From the NCBI GenBank assembly GCA_964017065.1, contig OZ024784.1:3887152-3951151 (forward strand): DNA of 64,000 nucleotides. The letters run 5' to 3'. The translations under genes and the position numbers were made by a program. Positions 42,001 to 53,562 of this stretch are shown piece by piece. The notes beneath the pieces are model-generated. The model had not been told where the DNA came from. It made no database searches and saw only the letters and a list, made by a program, of their open reading frames with translations. The stretch is from Haliclona indistincta (Eukaryota > Porifera > Demospongiae > Haplosclerida > Chalinidae). The stretch's first letter is position 1. The number at the start of each line of letters is the position of its first letter.

Positions 42001-43594
42001 CATGTGTCCAACAATTAGTAGTTAACGAGTGGGGTCATGTTCGAATAATGTTATTATCAAAAAATGTTTACAGTGAGTTGTCAGACATAACATACAATGA
42101 ACAATGCACAGAAAACCAATGAAGAGTGATATAGTAGGTATTGATTTGTACATCTGGATAGTGATGAATGTAATTGATTACTATCACAAATACGAAAAAG
42201 TTGTAATTTGTTACTAGTTATATGCAGTCAAGCTGTTCTTCTCGACAAGCAATTTTTCGGTCTTATTTTCATCTCTGTTCTCACGGGCATTATTGTTGTT
42301 CCTTTCCATTCGAGCGTTCCTCTTTTAAAAATTTTGTTGATATTAAGTGACTTGTCTCCTCTGCAATTCTCCGAGTACCACCATCCTCCTTGGTATGGTT
42401 CTATTGCTGCACAGTTTAATGTGCCCGTCATGTCATTGTCTTGGTCATAGGTAGAGAATTTTGAGCCATTAAAATTATTAAGAAAAGGATAATCAACATT
42501 GGAAGATGGTTCATATATTTCTAGTCTGTACTGCTCCTCTGCTCCCAGGATTTTTGCAAGACCATATTGAACGTACCACACTACTCGGTTTTTTCCCTCT
42601 GCCTCTACCCTTATCTCCCAGTCACCCTGGCTGGTCATAACGTGGAGACCTTTTAGTCCATACCAGAATTCTCCAGAAAGATCTCCAAAACCGTTCTCAT
42701 ATTCATCCCATGATTTGTTGAACTGGACCAATCCATTAAATCGTCTTTGCACTACGGTCCAGCCACCAGTAGTGTCACAGCTAACTAACTTTCTAGCAAA
42801 TTTGCTGCCTTCTGCTCCACTTACAAGGTAGACACCTGACTTACTTGAAGTGTTGGCTAGTTCGCAGCAGCTCAGTGGCACCTGGGCCAAGTCTACATTG
42901 GTGGAAAGTGTTTCGTTCTCTCTGCAGCTGTTGCAGTCAGTAGTGTTTTCCAAGTCTCCAGAAAACGATAAACCCATAGTAGCTATTGCAGCCAGCATAA
43001 CCAGACTGACTATGCATCTAGCCATTGTGTTTGCACAGAGTAGATATTATAAGCTGAGCAAACAATGTCTTCGGAAGCTGCTTTGCAGTTTGTCTGAAAT
43101 TAGCAGCTGCAAACCCACTTTTATACAGACGCAACGAACCCCCACACACATACCATGGCAACTGCAAGTGCACCATATGGCTTCTCAGAGTATCAGTTCA
43201 GGGGTACATTTAGTTGTCATGGAGACTTGCTTCACATTTATTAGCTTCAATTTTTTCTCTTTTTATAGTGGAGGGCTGAGTCGCACAGGGACATTTATTC
43301 TCTCGGATATTCTCATTCAAGAGGTAACACTTATCACACACACACACACAATTCACTGAGCTCACCACTTCCTTTCTGGTCACCACTTCCTTTCTGATCA
43401 CCAGTATGAGAAAAAGGGAACTATCCATCCACTGCAATGGTTGGCTGAGTTGAGGCGTGCTAGAGGCGGCATCATCCAGTCTATGGTAACTGGTGTATAC
43501 ACGTGTTTATTGATTCACTGTTCTATTCTCACAGGATCAGTATATATTTGTTCATCGAATGTTGATGGCATATATCAATGAGCATCCCAAGTGA
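36034..43594 (+). CDS. Receptor tyrosine phosphatase with two Ig domains
   Basis: This is a predicted single-pass receptor with one intracellular tyrosine-phosphatase domain. Exon 1 (36034-36093) is a signal peptide, MLLTIFVCIVACALPLASTQ. A 10-base exon at 36206-36215 and the next exons encode an Ig-like domain (LLFCTPGNQDPYTW...GDYRCGFHV), then a second Ig domain (FQLLCEITGGYP...WYKG...DAGQYTCVASNAVG). A TM segment (VGVSVISFLGLAFIISLIFFI) follows, then an acidic juxtamembrane region rich in E/D/K. The PTP domain has NPFRSDYE, KNRYLNVIP, STYINANFI, TQAPTYDTIPDFWRMVWEQ, FWFTAWPETGVPM, VVHCSGGLSRTGTF and GGIIQSMDQYIFVHR. The HCx5R cysteine and arginine are kept, but the loop reads WPE instead of WPD and the P-loop is SGGLS instead of SAGVG. 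Known WPE domains have low activity, so catalysis is uncertain. There is no second PTP domain. Confidence 0.9.
37265..37475. repeat. MITE-like inverted repeat in phosphatase intron
   Basis: The left end (ACCATATAGCTAGAAATTTT) is inverted at the right end (TATCTAGCTGTACGGT), and the interior repeats a TTTTGGCGNCTAATATTTT motif. No coding capacity is seen. The element is about 210 bases and its borders are approximate. Confidence 0.6.
40199..40825 (+). repeat. 22-base minisatellite, about 28 copies
   Basis: The unit is ATGTTAGATAGTAGCAACCA plus TG or TT. Variants GTTAGTTAGT and GATAATAG, and CATG versus CATT, are interspersed; one copy gains an extra TAG near 40781. It lies in the phosphatase intron directly before the WPE-loop exon. 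Confidence 0.97.
42228..43025 (-). CDS. Secreted fibrinogen-domain (FReD) protein, nested
   Basis: This intronless gene of 265 codons lies wholly within intron 41201-43268 of the phosphatase gene, on the opposite strand. A signal peptide (MARCIVSLVMLAAIATMGLS) is followed by a short acidic linker with CNSC, then one fibrinogen-related domain from about residue 50: GWTVVQRRFNGLVQFNKSW, FGDLSGEFWYGLKGLH, and the calcium-loop region STYDQDNDMTGTLNCA, GGWWYSENC. Cysteine positions fit the two conserved FReD disulfides. Such proteins (ficolins, tachylectins, FREPs, angiopoietin-like) bind acetylated sugars or receptors in innate recognition; the ligand here is unknown. There is no collagen or coiled-coil stalk. 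A TATA box stands about 93 bases upstream. Lack of introns suggests retroposition or an old intronless family. Confidence 0.92.
   Translation of the reverse strand: MARCIVSLVMLAAIATMGLSFSGDLENTTDCNSCRENETLSTNVDLAQVPLSCCELANTSSKSGVYLVSGAEGSKFARKLVSCDTTGGWTVVQRRFNGLVQFNKSWDEYENGFGDLSGEFWYGLKGLHVMTSQGDWEIRVEAEGKNRVVWYVQYGLAKILGAEEQYRLEIYEPSSNVDYPFLNNFNGSKFSTYDQDNDMTGTLNCAAIEPYQGGWWYSENCRGDKSLNINKIFKRGTLEWKGTTIMPVRTEMKIRPKNCLSRRTA
43118..43125 (-). promoter_or_regulatory. TATA box of nested FReD gene
   Basis: TATAAAAG on the minus strand lies about 93 bases upstream of the FReD start codon. Its presence suggests inducible or cell-type-specific expression, unlike the TATA-less shared promoters nearby. 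The start site would fall near 43090. Confidence 0.6.
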
Positions 43595-44627
43595 CTGAAC
43601 CTAACATAGCCTACTATTTAGCACCTATTACATACTCCACTATTTATGTACATTGGTATTTCCAATTTTTTTATACAACATATTTATTTGTTCTTGGACA
43701 AACATGAATTTACTGTCAATGTGGGAGAGGACGGGCGGGACCTAGATTTAATTGAACTGTTGCTACAGCTGTACAATTAATGCACTGTACAGGATTGTGA
43801 TAGAAGCTGCACATGTGGGCTAGCCATTAGTATCATTACGTCACAGACCATTGACGAATTGATGAGAAGGAAAGAAAAAGGACATGTAGTATTAAGCAAC
43901 GACCTTTTCACCGCATCCTCCTCTTCCCACTTGTTTTTGACCCTACACATAGTATGCATAGCACGCACTAGCGTTGACTGTGACTCATGGTACTCATGGC
44001 TGCTTGTTCCTAAAGTGTTCGGTTACGTGGCTAGCCACAAGTACGTTATCAATGTATTTTCGGTTCAATTAACATACAAAACAGCCAGCTGTAGTCAACT
44101 ATTACCAGGTCACACGGTTCAGCTGTGTTCATTAAACATGACCTGTGTGTATTTTTGAGGAGCATCGATTCGTATCAAATCAGTGCGTGGGAGAGAGATC
44201 CGTGCAGAGAGCAAAGTAGTTAGAAGAGTTACCTTTCAGCTCTTGTTACCAGATGCTATAGCAACTCATGACAGTAACTAGAGTAAGAAAGTGATGTGTT
44301 TACAGTGAAGAGAAATTGTGGTCATGCAGGCTACCAGCACTTTGAAAGTCTTTGATCATATTGCTGCTCAGGTAATTTATTCAGAACAGCTGGATCGATA
44401 ATCAAGCCACCAATCTGTTTAGTAAAAACCAATCCATATCACAATCAACATAGTTTACTGATACCAAAAACATACAGTATGGTTTACACACGGAGCCGGT
44501 GAAGTGCTCATTACACGTAGACACTGTATAACTACAATGATGCAAGTGACTGAGAGAATGGACCATGGCGTTTATATACAACCAGCACCAAGTCCAACAA
44601 AGATAGAGAACTGATGAAATCATAGGT
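43595..44627. other. Phosphatase/PPP1R10 3' intergenic region
   Basis: This region should hold the 3' UTRs of the two convergent genes. I recognise no protein. A TTACGTCA (CRE-like) site lies at about 43838. A short open frame with a good splice donor lies at 44324-44371 on plus and is discussed among the findings. Confidence 0.4.
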
Positions 44628-47600
44628 CTAAGTGGTAGGAGGAGAAGCAGAGCTATTATTATGATGGTCATTGTTATTAGTTTCCAAGTGTTTGTGAGCC
44701 ATCTTTGAGGCCATTTCTTCAGGAGTGCAATGAAGAAACTTGCACGAAGCTCCCAGCCGACAACCATGTGTGATATAGTGCTTGCAAATACTGGACATGC
44801 CTGGAGGTACCATTGCTACAATAGAGATAAAAAGGCATTCGTAAAGTTATTGCTTGTGAGTGATGACTGAAGCGATCAAATGATTCTGAGTCTAGACTAA
44901 CACAAAGCCACCACTATTCGATCATTTCCTCACAATGTATTTCTTACTACACTACAATAAGATTTTTTAGCAGGAGGGTGTGAAATCACAAAAGAGAATC
45001 ATTCAGTCTGTCTTCATGTCTGGCTGTCTGGTTAGTAATATAGTGTTGTCATATGACAGATGCACTAAGCTATGGACTAGAACAATAGCCCGTGGGGACC
45101 AAGGTAAACACCGGGCTGTTAACTGCATCATCAATTAATTCAGTCACTACGTTTACACTGACGGACACGCTCACTTGAATCAGTAGTACAAACACACCGT
45201 GAAATGACTCACCTCTCTGACCGATAAACCGTCCTCTACCTCCCCCTCGGCCACCCCTTCTGGCTCCTCTGAATGGTGGGCCTCCTCCATCCTGGTAAAA
45301 CTGTCCTTCATTCATGGGTCCATAGTTCTGATAATCCATTTCAGTTGGGTTGTACACATGTGGAGGATTTCTCTCGCCTCCTATTACTTGCACGGGTGGA
45401 CCATTGGCTCCAGTAGAATGATGAGGAGGAGGAGGAAGATGAGGCGGAGGTATTCCTGTCATTAAATGAGGCTGTGGCTGTACAGAAGATGGTTAAAGCA
45501 GGTCAGTGCAGTGTGGTTGATCACCTCATAGTGCTGTCCAGCTGAAGTATCTGGTGGTGGAAACATACCAGGAGGACCAACAGGAGGAGGATTGAATAAC
45601 AGCGGACTACTTGCTGCTGCACCAGGCTACAGCGGAGGAGAGGAGGTGTTGATCTGATTACATAAGTATCTAAACGTTATCAATGATCCATGACTTCATG
45701 TAAGGAGATTGCAGTCTAAGTCACTTGCTAGCTATAATAGTGTAGGGTAAACACCTCCTACTAGTGAGTGAGTGGGGGAGAGCGAGAGCTAGTAGATCAA
45801 CTATCATTAGTTGCACAGCCATATATATTAACGTCTCCGAGAAATTTTGACCTATCTCTTCTTACACATAACACGGGAAGCAGCCGCTACCAGGGAAAAA
45901 CCTCTGTGACATCATTCTCAGATCAGCATTGCTGCAACAGCAACAACACCGAAAGAGAATAATTAAAGTTTGAATTTACACAATCTGATACTGATTAATG
46001 GTCTTATTAACCAGCTGCTCTATGCAGAGTAATTTCATTAGATTGAAGAGGATGCTTTAAATTACAGTGTCAACAGCTTACTTCCTCTCTTTGGTTTCCG
46101 CTGTACCACTCCTTTCCTGTCTATTTCCAGAGTAGTGAAGGTGCTTTACCTTCAACCATGTACAAGTGCATGAGATCATTTTCAAATTATGTGAAATAAG
46201 CATAGCCTCCCACCATCGTTATTACTCACACAAGTGCTTAACACTAATCAGATTCACTTACTCTAGTGGCAATGAATCTAATTAAGAGCAAGGGCTGACT
46301 ACGAGTATAATAATGGCGATGCTACTTTATGTCTAGACCGACATTTAAATGTCATGATTTCGTGGGTAGCCGCTTAAAATACATTTGGCTCTCATTGAAA
46401 ATATGTTGTGCGAGATATAGGTCATCCGTTAATAGATGATACAGAGTGATATCATGGTGTGCGTTACCTCCAACAATGGAATATGGGTAGCTCTTGTTTC
46501 CATAATATCAGATTCCTGGTCAGGTTCAGTTGGTGTTAGAGGGACACTGTAGTACACCGGAAATCATTGGTAAGCAGATGACACAATAACCAACTTACGA
46601 TGACTTTGTGAGAAACAGCTGAGCTAATACTGTCTTCTCTCTCTCAGCCTGGAAGAGAGCATGTGTCATCATCATGCTTCATCCCACACACCCTGACTTA
46701 CCTGGACTGACTTCTGCTTACTCTCGGACCCTGGCTCGACTAGTTGCTCAGCACCAAGCAGCCTGACAGGACGATACCACTACGGAATACAGCAGTGATA
46801 TGAACGCGATATGTTAAGAGGAGCTCTGGACCTCTAACCGATATAGCTTCTACGAGTCTTTCAAAACATTTGAGAGCTTCTCTTTCCATCAGTTTCTCCT
46901 GCTGAGCAGCATCAAGGAAACTTCGGTTGTTGAAGCTCACTACAGATCACAGTAAGTGTGAAAGTCACTGGCTCATCACATGTGTACCTCTCTCAGACTC
47001 ATCCATCTCAAAATAGTGAATAGTTGTGAGCTGATCGCTGGGAGCAAACGTCACTCTTCTCTTTCTAGTTGATGAATCACTCTCCTCTGTAAGAAATAAA
47101 AATGGAAAAAAATGAAACCTGATCGCTGAGATTCACGGCTACGAGTTAGACATTCACAGAAATATAGTCACAACATATCAAAGCACTAATTAGTTGATAG
47201 ACACATTGACTGGTTCTTTCTAGTTATTATAAACTGCCGCAGTAGTACAGTGGAACCTGTCTATCGAGGTCACAGCCGGCTAGCTCATGACCAAACATGC
47301 CTTTGGAGCACAATTTTGTCTCTATTAAAGCAGCCACGACACCTGTTTGTAGTGGCGCATGTGTGGTAACTCAACCTGTGCTGTCACCACCACCGCGTGG
47401 CGATAGAGGTTGATCACTAGTGATTGCTACTGGAGTAACAGGTGGCGTCGTGGTGAACACATCCACCGGAGGTTTACTCTGTGTTGGAGAGGATTTCACC
47501 TGCAGAAATTGCATTAATTTGTGTTTCTCTCATTTTTCTCATCTTACAGTTGAGCTCTTCACTTTTTTAACTCTCTTTTCTTTTAGCTTTGCAGCTTGAG

Positions 47601-49772
47601 AGCTCAGAGCATTCATAAAGCTGGAGCTCTCCATGGGACCTAGAGTAGGATGGTTACAAGGTTGTAAAGTTGGGTTATACAATTAACCTTTAGAGACATT
47701 CTTGTCCTTTTCCTTTTCTTCCTTTTCCTCTGTGTGTACATGAGTAGCTCAAATTATGTGTATCCGGGCAACAGCTCACCTGTTGGAGATGTGGTTTTGG
47801 TCTTCTTTTCTGCTGGAACAGTTGCGGTTTTTACAAGAGAGAGGTCCCTGAAGTGAAGTCAAAACAAGAAACACTATAAATGCATAGAGACACATGATAG
47901 CATAATTAGATGATATGGAAACAATTATCGTTGTTTATATACCGACAACGTCGCTTGTGAGCAATAAGCTGAAACACATGCTCGTACCAAAACACACACA
48001 TACCCACGCATAATCTACCTTGGTCGCTTAGCTAGTCGGTCCTTTGGTCTAGAACCTAGAGGCACTAGAGGACCGGGAGGAGGTAGTGCCTCAACAGGCG
48101 GCTTCTCTTTCTCCTTCTCCTTTTTCTTCTTAGACAAAGGTTTCTCCTTGATGGGACTATTAGGAGGACCATCCTCACTACCTTCCTTTCCTGGCACTAT
48201 GGTTACACAAGCGGGATTTAAAAAAATATAGTGGAAATAAAGTATTACCTATTTTCCCTTTTCTAAATATCTCCATCCATTTCTCTAACAACTCTCCAGA
48301 CATAGTTTTCACAGCTAAAAGAGGAGAAAGTATACCCATGTAACAGAATTAAAACTATCTTACTTGAATTCTCATGTCTTGAGAGGCTCTTTATCAACTT
48401 CCCCATATTGCCCTAGTATACAGAACATTCAAACTGTTAAGGAGTGCTGAGGTCACAAGTACATGTGCCTGTTTAAAGTACATTAAGGTCACTATTATTG
48501 GCGGGTACAAAATTTAGCAATTGGTGAGTACTAATTCCTTTAAATTTCTAAACCACAATTTGGCATGTACTATTTTTAGCAATTATGGTGTCATCGCTAA
48601 ATTCGCTAAAATTACTACCCACTAATAATAGTAACAGTGAGGTATAGGTAAGTGACATGCTTTATGCAAGAACTTCACTCAATGGAAAGCAAGGTCTACA
48701 GTACATAATGAAAAGGAAGTGTCTTTGATACCCGACTTAAAGCATAAGGATCGAATGGAGGGTGCGATCAAAGAAGTGGTGTGGTCAAGAAAAGGAAGTG
48801 AGCAAGTAACCTGTTTCAAGAAGGTGATGGTCACTGGTAGTTTATTGAGAACCTGCAATAAAAATAACAATTTAGCTTCAGGGTTAGTACCCAGCAGAAA
48901 ATAATAACTAAAAATAATAACTAATAACTAAAAATAATAACTACTATCAAGTTTTTTTGCTGGAGGAAACCTTGCACCATAATACCAACCATTTGGGGGT
49001 CTGGGGCATGCCCTCAGGAAATTTTGATATTTGGAGTGTGATTTTTGAGGCATTTCTATTCATGTGTACAATATTAGCTCTGATAGAAAATCTCGTGCTG
49101 AAGGAAACTGAGGAGGCCTCTACCTCTGTAGACATTGGTCTTTACAGTAACTTAAAATAACAATGGTATCTAAATGTAAATTCTGTTACGTGAAATGAAA
49201 TATTTTTGCTACCAATACAGTTCTTGAAGGTAATCCACCAAATACAAAGCAACACAAGTCAGTTTTTTACCTGCAATATTTCAATCAGGAGAGGAACATT
49301 TTGAGATTTTTTGGACTCTGAGAGCCATGCATTGAGCACCGTCCACCCATCAGCTATCATGAACCTGAAGGTTAGAATAGTGATTCATGTGCAAGTGTGT
49401 GCGTGTTGTCTTCTCACTTGGTAAGTGTTGAAGGAGCCTTGGTTATTGCAAGCACGTTGAGAATAATGCACTTTTGTGTTGTTGTATTTGCATTTCTCAT
49501 CAACCTATAGAATAGTACGTGTTAGTAAGTTATATCATTATGGGAACAGTACTGGATGTACTGTATAATGCATGAAAAATGAAATTCTAGTCATCTGGAC
49601 AAAACATGGTGCATCGTCTGCAGTACAAAGTAATAATAATTATATAAACTCACGTTATAATTCTCTCAACTTCATGAGTACTGCGTATGCTACCAGCCAC
49701 ACCCACTAGTGGATCAAGCTGGTCTAACAGTAACTTCACATCAGTACTCATCAGTTGCTGTACTGCTGTCAT
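44628..49772 (-). CDS. PPP1R10: PP1 regulatory subunit PNUTS homologue
   Basis: PNUTS targets protein phosphatase 1 to chromatin and RNA polymerase II (PTW/PP1 complex). N-terminal exons encode a TFIIS/LW-type helical domain: MTAVQQLMSTDVKLLLDQL, a middle exon with ADGWTVLNAWLSESKKS, then VLNKLPVTITFLKQ and GNMGKLIKSLSRHEN. A lysine-rich stretch follows (SKKKKEKEKEK). The PP1-docking RVxF motif appears as RKRRVTFAPSDQL, followed by HYFEMDESER, as in PNUTS. The C-terminal part is proline/glycine-rich with an RGG patch (GGRGGGRGRF) and a CCCH zinc finger, CKHYITHGCRLGASCKFLHC (C-x7-C-x5-C-x3-H). This domain order is diagnostic of PNUTS. The start is taken as the ATG at 49772; a splice acceptor just upstream suggests a 5' UTR exon. 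Introns are longer and AT-rich in the middle. Confidence 0.9.
48488..48636. repeat. MITE-like inverted repeat in PPP1R10 intron
   Basis: The left end GTCACTATTATTGGCGGGTA is mirrored by the right end, which reads GTTACTATTATTAGTGGGTA on the other strand. The arms continue into AAATTTAGC / AATTTTAGC. It is about 149 bases with no coding potential. Confidence 0.7.
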
Positions 49773-51149
49773 TGCACTATAGATGAAAGAAAAATGAATC
49801 ACTTGTTTATGGAGGAGGTAGAAACCAATAATTTTGATAGTATGTAGATAATAGCTGTGGTTTGATCTCCACAATACACTAGTATCATTATGAGGAGTAG
49901 TAGTGGTATTGATGTCTCCTTTGTCATGCACAGAAGAACTGTCTTCACTCAGCGTCACGATCCACGACGAACGACATATCAGGGTGAGCTCATTACGCGG
50001 CTCACCCTCATTTAGCTACGCTACAACAGTATTTTATCGGTATAAACAAAGTGATACAACAAGATCCTATCTTTTCTAGCATACTACAGGCACACCTGTC
50101 GTGTCCTCACCGTCTGCAATAAGTCCACAGCTACTACAATATCTAGCTATCGAAAGTGTCCCAGTGTTGATGTTTCTTCTTTCTTTCACGATGAATTTCT
50201 ACTTCTTTTACGTTCTTCTATGACATAAGTAGCAGTATATCTTGCCCAGCTCTCAGAACACGCAATACAGAGTGGATAAAACCTCACGACAAGTACCTTC
50301 TATTTCGTCGCCATTTTTATTTTACTTTGTCAACTGCTTTTTTACGCATGCGCAAGTACCGCTCGCGCGCGCGAGTTATACGCGCGATGCGAGTACAAGT
50401 TCAGTATAGTTATTGATTTTCATTCTGCACTGCAACACTTTTGGCTAAAGCTGTGCAACAAGAGCCGAACAAGAGTATTTTTATTTCTCTACTTTTTTGA
50501 AGTACTGCAAAATTTAAAATACTCACATGTAACGGAAGAAATAATTAATTTTAATACATTGCAGAGATTTTTCTCTACCACTTTTCAGCAGAAGTGAATT
50601 AATTGTACTTGGGATTCGATCCAGAATTTTGAGGTGTTCAGTTGCTTGATAATTTAGCAGATTCAGTAGTGATGAGTATGATTTAAACGTAATAAATTAT
50701 GATTAGAAACCAATTGTCCTAATAAATCACTACTTGTTCAAAATAATCACAAGAACAGAAAAAGAGCATGTTGTAACATACTGTAATGATTTGCAACTCA
50801 TTATTGAGTCAGTCCAGAAATAAGAGGGTTATTAACATCTCATTTCGATCACAGATGCTTCAGATTTCTGATCATCAAGTGCTGTGAGTGCTTTTTCTAG
50901 TACATCAAGAGTAGATTCACCACAGCTATGTATCAAGTCGGTTAATTTGTGCAGCAAAGTCTGCATACTGCACTGCTCGGCATAGCCTCGTACCCAGGCT
51001 CTTTTTTTTTTAATTGTTTGTGTTAGCGAGAGAGCTGTTTAGACAGCCACGCCCTTCTAAAGCCATTGTTTAACAGATGACACACCTCGTGCGCTCATAG
51101 CTACACGGTAGTCAAAGCTATTGCCGATGCACGTAAGTGATAATCCAAC
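49773..51149. promoter_or_regulatory. PPP1R10/MFS divergent intergenic region
   Basis: About 1.38 kb separates the two start codons. CGCATGCGCA (NRF-1-like) lies at 50345-50354, next to a CG-rich run (50363-50392) in otherwise AT-rich sequence; this is the likely PPP1R10 promoter core. The part from 50832 to 51010 may be a repeat remnant or a small exon (see the separate entry). Confidence 0.45.
50832..50966 (-). other. Possible small ORF or terminal exon
   Basis: A minus-strand frame of 44 codons starts MQTLLHKLTDLIHSCGE and ends in TAA. The frame stays open upstream through the palindrome at 50984-51000 to a run of A residues. The composition looks protein-like and amphipathic-helical, but I recognise nothing. 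It could be the last exon of an unmodelled gene, a repeat-derived remnant, or chance. Confidence 0.25.
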
Positions 51150-53333
51150 ATGAAGTGTTCAGTGAAATGGACGTTGACAATGCTACCGATTGTCCTGGTG
51201 TACTTGGTGCAAGGTCTACAGTTCAGTGAGTGCATTACAGATATCGATAAAGTTATACAGCAAATTTATAATTATAGCAATAATTCTACCAACATTGTGG
51301 GACTTCATAATGGGAACGTTTCACGGTCAAGAGTGGATGTACAGTCTGGCTGTGGCAGCTAACAGCCTGTCAGATGTAGTCGTTGGTCCTGTGTTAGGCA
51401 TGCTGCATGACAGAACACATGCTTCCAAGCTACTGGTTGTGACTGCTTTGGGGAGCGCTGCTATAGGTGTCTACAGACTAGAAGAGCTCAATTTAACTAT
51501 TTTGCGCGCTTTCATTTCTTGCAGGAGCATTTTTATACTTTGCTGCTGTGTCGCCCTACATGGTAATTGCTGGTCGTGTACTCCAAGGTAAATTATCAGG
51601 ATAATGGATTTATAATTTCAAAATCTTGATAACATTGTTATTATAGGATTTGCTATAAGCTCAGGAACTGTTATCAGCAGTGAACTGTCTCGAATCACTA
51701 CGAAGAAACAGAGAACAGCTGTATTTGCTAGTTTGACAGCAGTCACACAAATTGGATACGTATTAGGTGAGAATTGTGAACATCACATCTCATCATGCAT
51801 GTGGGTATTGCACAGGACCTGGCTGCAATGTGTTCCTCAAGTACTGCAACTTTAAAGTTGGCCCGTTTACAGTTGATAAAAACAGATCACCTGCTGTATG
51901 TCAATGTGCATGCTAACGGTGACTAATGTAGACTCTGATTTCATTCTATAGTTGTTCGTATCAATTATATGGAGCATCACAGCTATTCTGTTCTTAGTCT
52001 TTTATTTCCATATGCCGACTGTTGTTGAAGAAGAGGAGGAGAATGATAGAGTGAGTAAAGTACTGACCGTCAATGACTCTGTATCTTATCATGATGAAAT
52101 GGAAGAGAAGAGCTTGGCTGGTGATTACAGTGATCATGAAAGGTATAAGACAGCTTATGAAAAAGGCTATGAAGTTTTGGAAGTGACTGGATTAAATGGC
52201 ATAGCCACAAGAGTTTCATACAGTCGCAGAAACAGTATAAGTAGCATCCGCACTGCTAACAGTGGAGTCAGAGACTATCCTGGTGTTACTAACAGTGATT
52301 CTTGGTCAAGAAATCTTTCTTATTCACTGGAAGAGAATGAAGAGTCAGAGAAAAGTGTTACCTGTGGTAAAAGAGTGTGCGCTACAATCAGGAACATGTG
52401 TTCACGTCTGCTAACAGCAGTCTCTAAGCTATTATATGAAGAAATAGTGGTGCTCTACTTTGTTATTTTGATCATGATGATCAGTCAAGTTGCTGTTGAA
52501 GTAATGCTGTAATAGACCCACATGTAACCCTAACCTTGTTCATCCATGCAGGTGTCTTTCACTCCCATTGCTCAAAAATACTTCAATTGGAGTATAGATG
52601 CTATTAGCATTTTTTTTTCTGTGACAGGAGTGCCGGTAAGTTCTAATGAAATTTGTCTTAACATCTGAGAGAGTTTTTACAGATGATCATTGTGTCAGTG
52701 ATCTTATCAATCCTTAGTAAGAAAGTGGAAGACAAGTAAGTTGATATAGAATGCATGTTTGATAGATGTGTATACTTGGTGCCTAGGTGGATGATTTTGA
52801 TTGGTTTGATTGCACAAATCATATCTTGTGCATGGCTGCTATTATGGTTCTACTTTATGGAGACAGTCAATGGTAAACATATAGCTTTTTTCCTCATATG
52901 TGTCTGTCTATTGATTTTCATTGTTTTAGTCACGATAGTGGTTTCACAGTTTGTTATTGGGACTACTATAAGTCTGCTAACTGAGCCTATCTCTCTTGGA
53001 AGTGCTGTGTCTTTGTTTTCCAAAAAAGTTGCTCCTGAAGTTCAAGGTCGGCTACACAGTAACAAGTTTAGCATTGTATGTATAATTTGGATGTTACTTT
53101 TCTGTAGGAATAGGTCATGGTGTGAGAAGATCAATGGTATCTATTGGTTGTGTGCTGGGTCCTTTCTGGGCTGCTGCAGCATTACAACTTGAGAGCAATA
53201 TTGTATTGTATGGAGGTCCAATTGTATTAGTTACCTTATCCACTGTAAGTGCAGGATAGTAATTATTATTATGCTTCTGTTTATTATCCTACAGCTGCTC
53301 ACTATACTGTCATTTAAGAAACTGAATGGATAG
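51150..53333 (+). CDS. Major facilitator transporter, MFSD8/CLN7-like
   Basis: This is a predicted 12-TM transporter. The first exon reads MKCSVKWTLTMLPIVLVYLV then GLQF; the next has ILPTLWDFIMGTFHGQEW and VVVGPVLGMLHDRTHASK, the MFS loop-2/3 signature region (G-x-L-x-D-R). Later exons give GRVLQGFAISSGTVISSE, TAVTQIGYVLGPG, a long acidic/serine-rich central cytosolic loop (about 52018-52430), and TM7-12 ending SFKKLNG with TAG at 53331-53333. Human MFSD8, a lysosomal chloride channel/transporter, has comparable IMPSLWPYL-like, GPVF and central-loop arrangement, so CLN7-like is the best guess; the substrate is unknown. About nine exons, most introns 45-70 bases. Confidence 0.7.
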
Positions 53334-53562
53334 CCTCATGTTCCTTCACTTCCTATGTTCAGTCTACTTTATACAGTTTGTATTATTAAATCATTGTTAA
53401 TCATGATGGATGCTGTGGCCCTCGTTTGTGCATGTTGGTTGTTGCTACGATTTGTACATACATACTGCTTTCTGCTTTTTCATGTGCAATAGTTACTGGT
53501 CGTGCTGCACTGCAGCCACAACTGCACATTATTGCTAAAGACTTAAAATAGTAATGGTTTAA

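Noticed and set aside
43859..44158. 99-codon plus frame between the phosphatase and PPP1R10
   Set aside because: No motif, no codon pattern, and no splice support; treated as intergenic.
45768..45962. 64-codon plus frame in a PPP1R10 intron
   Set aside because: No splice partners or recognisable sequence; likely chance.
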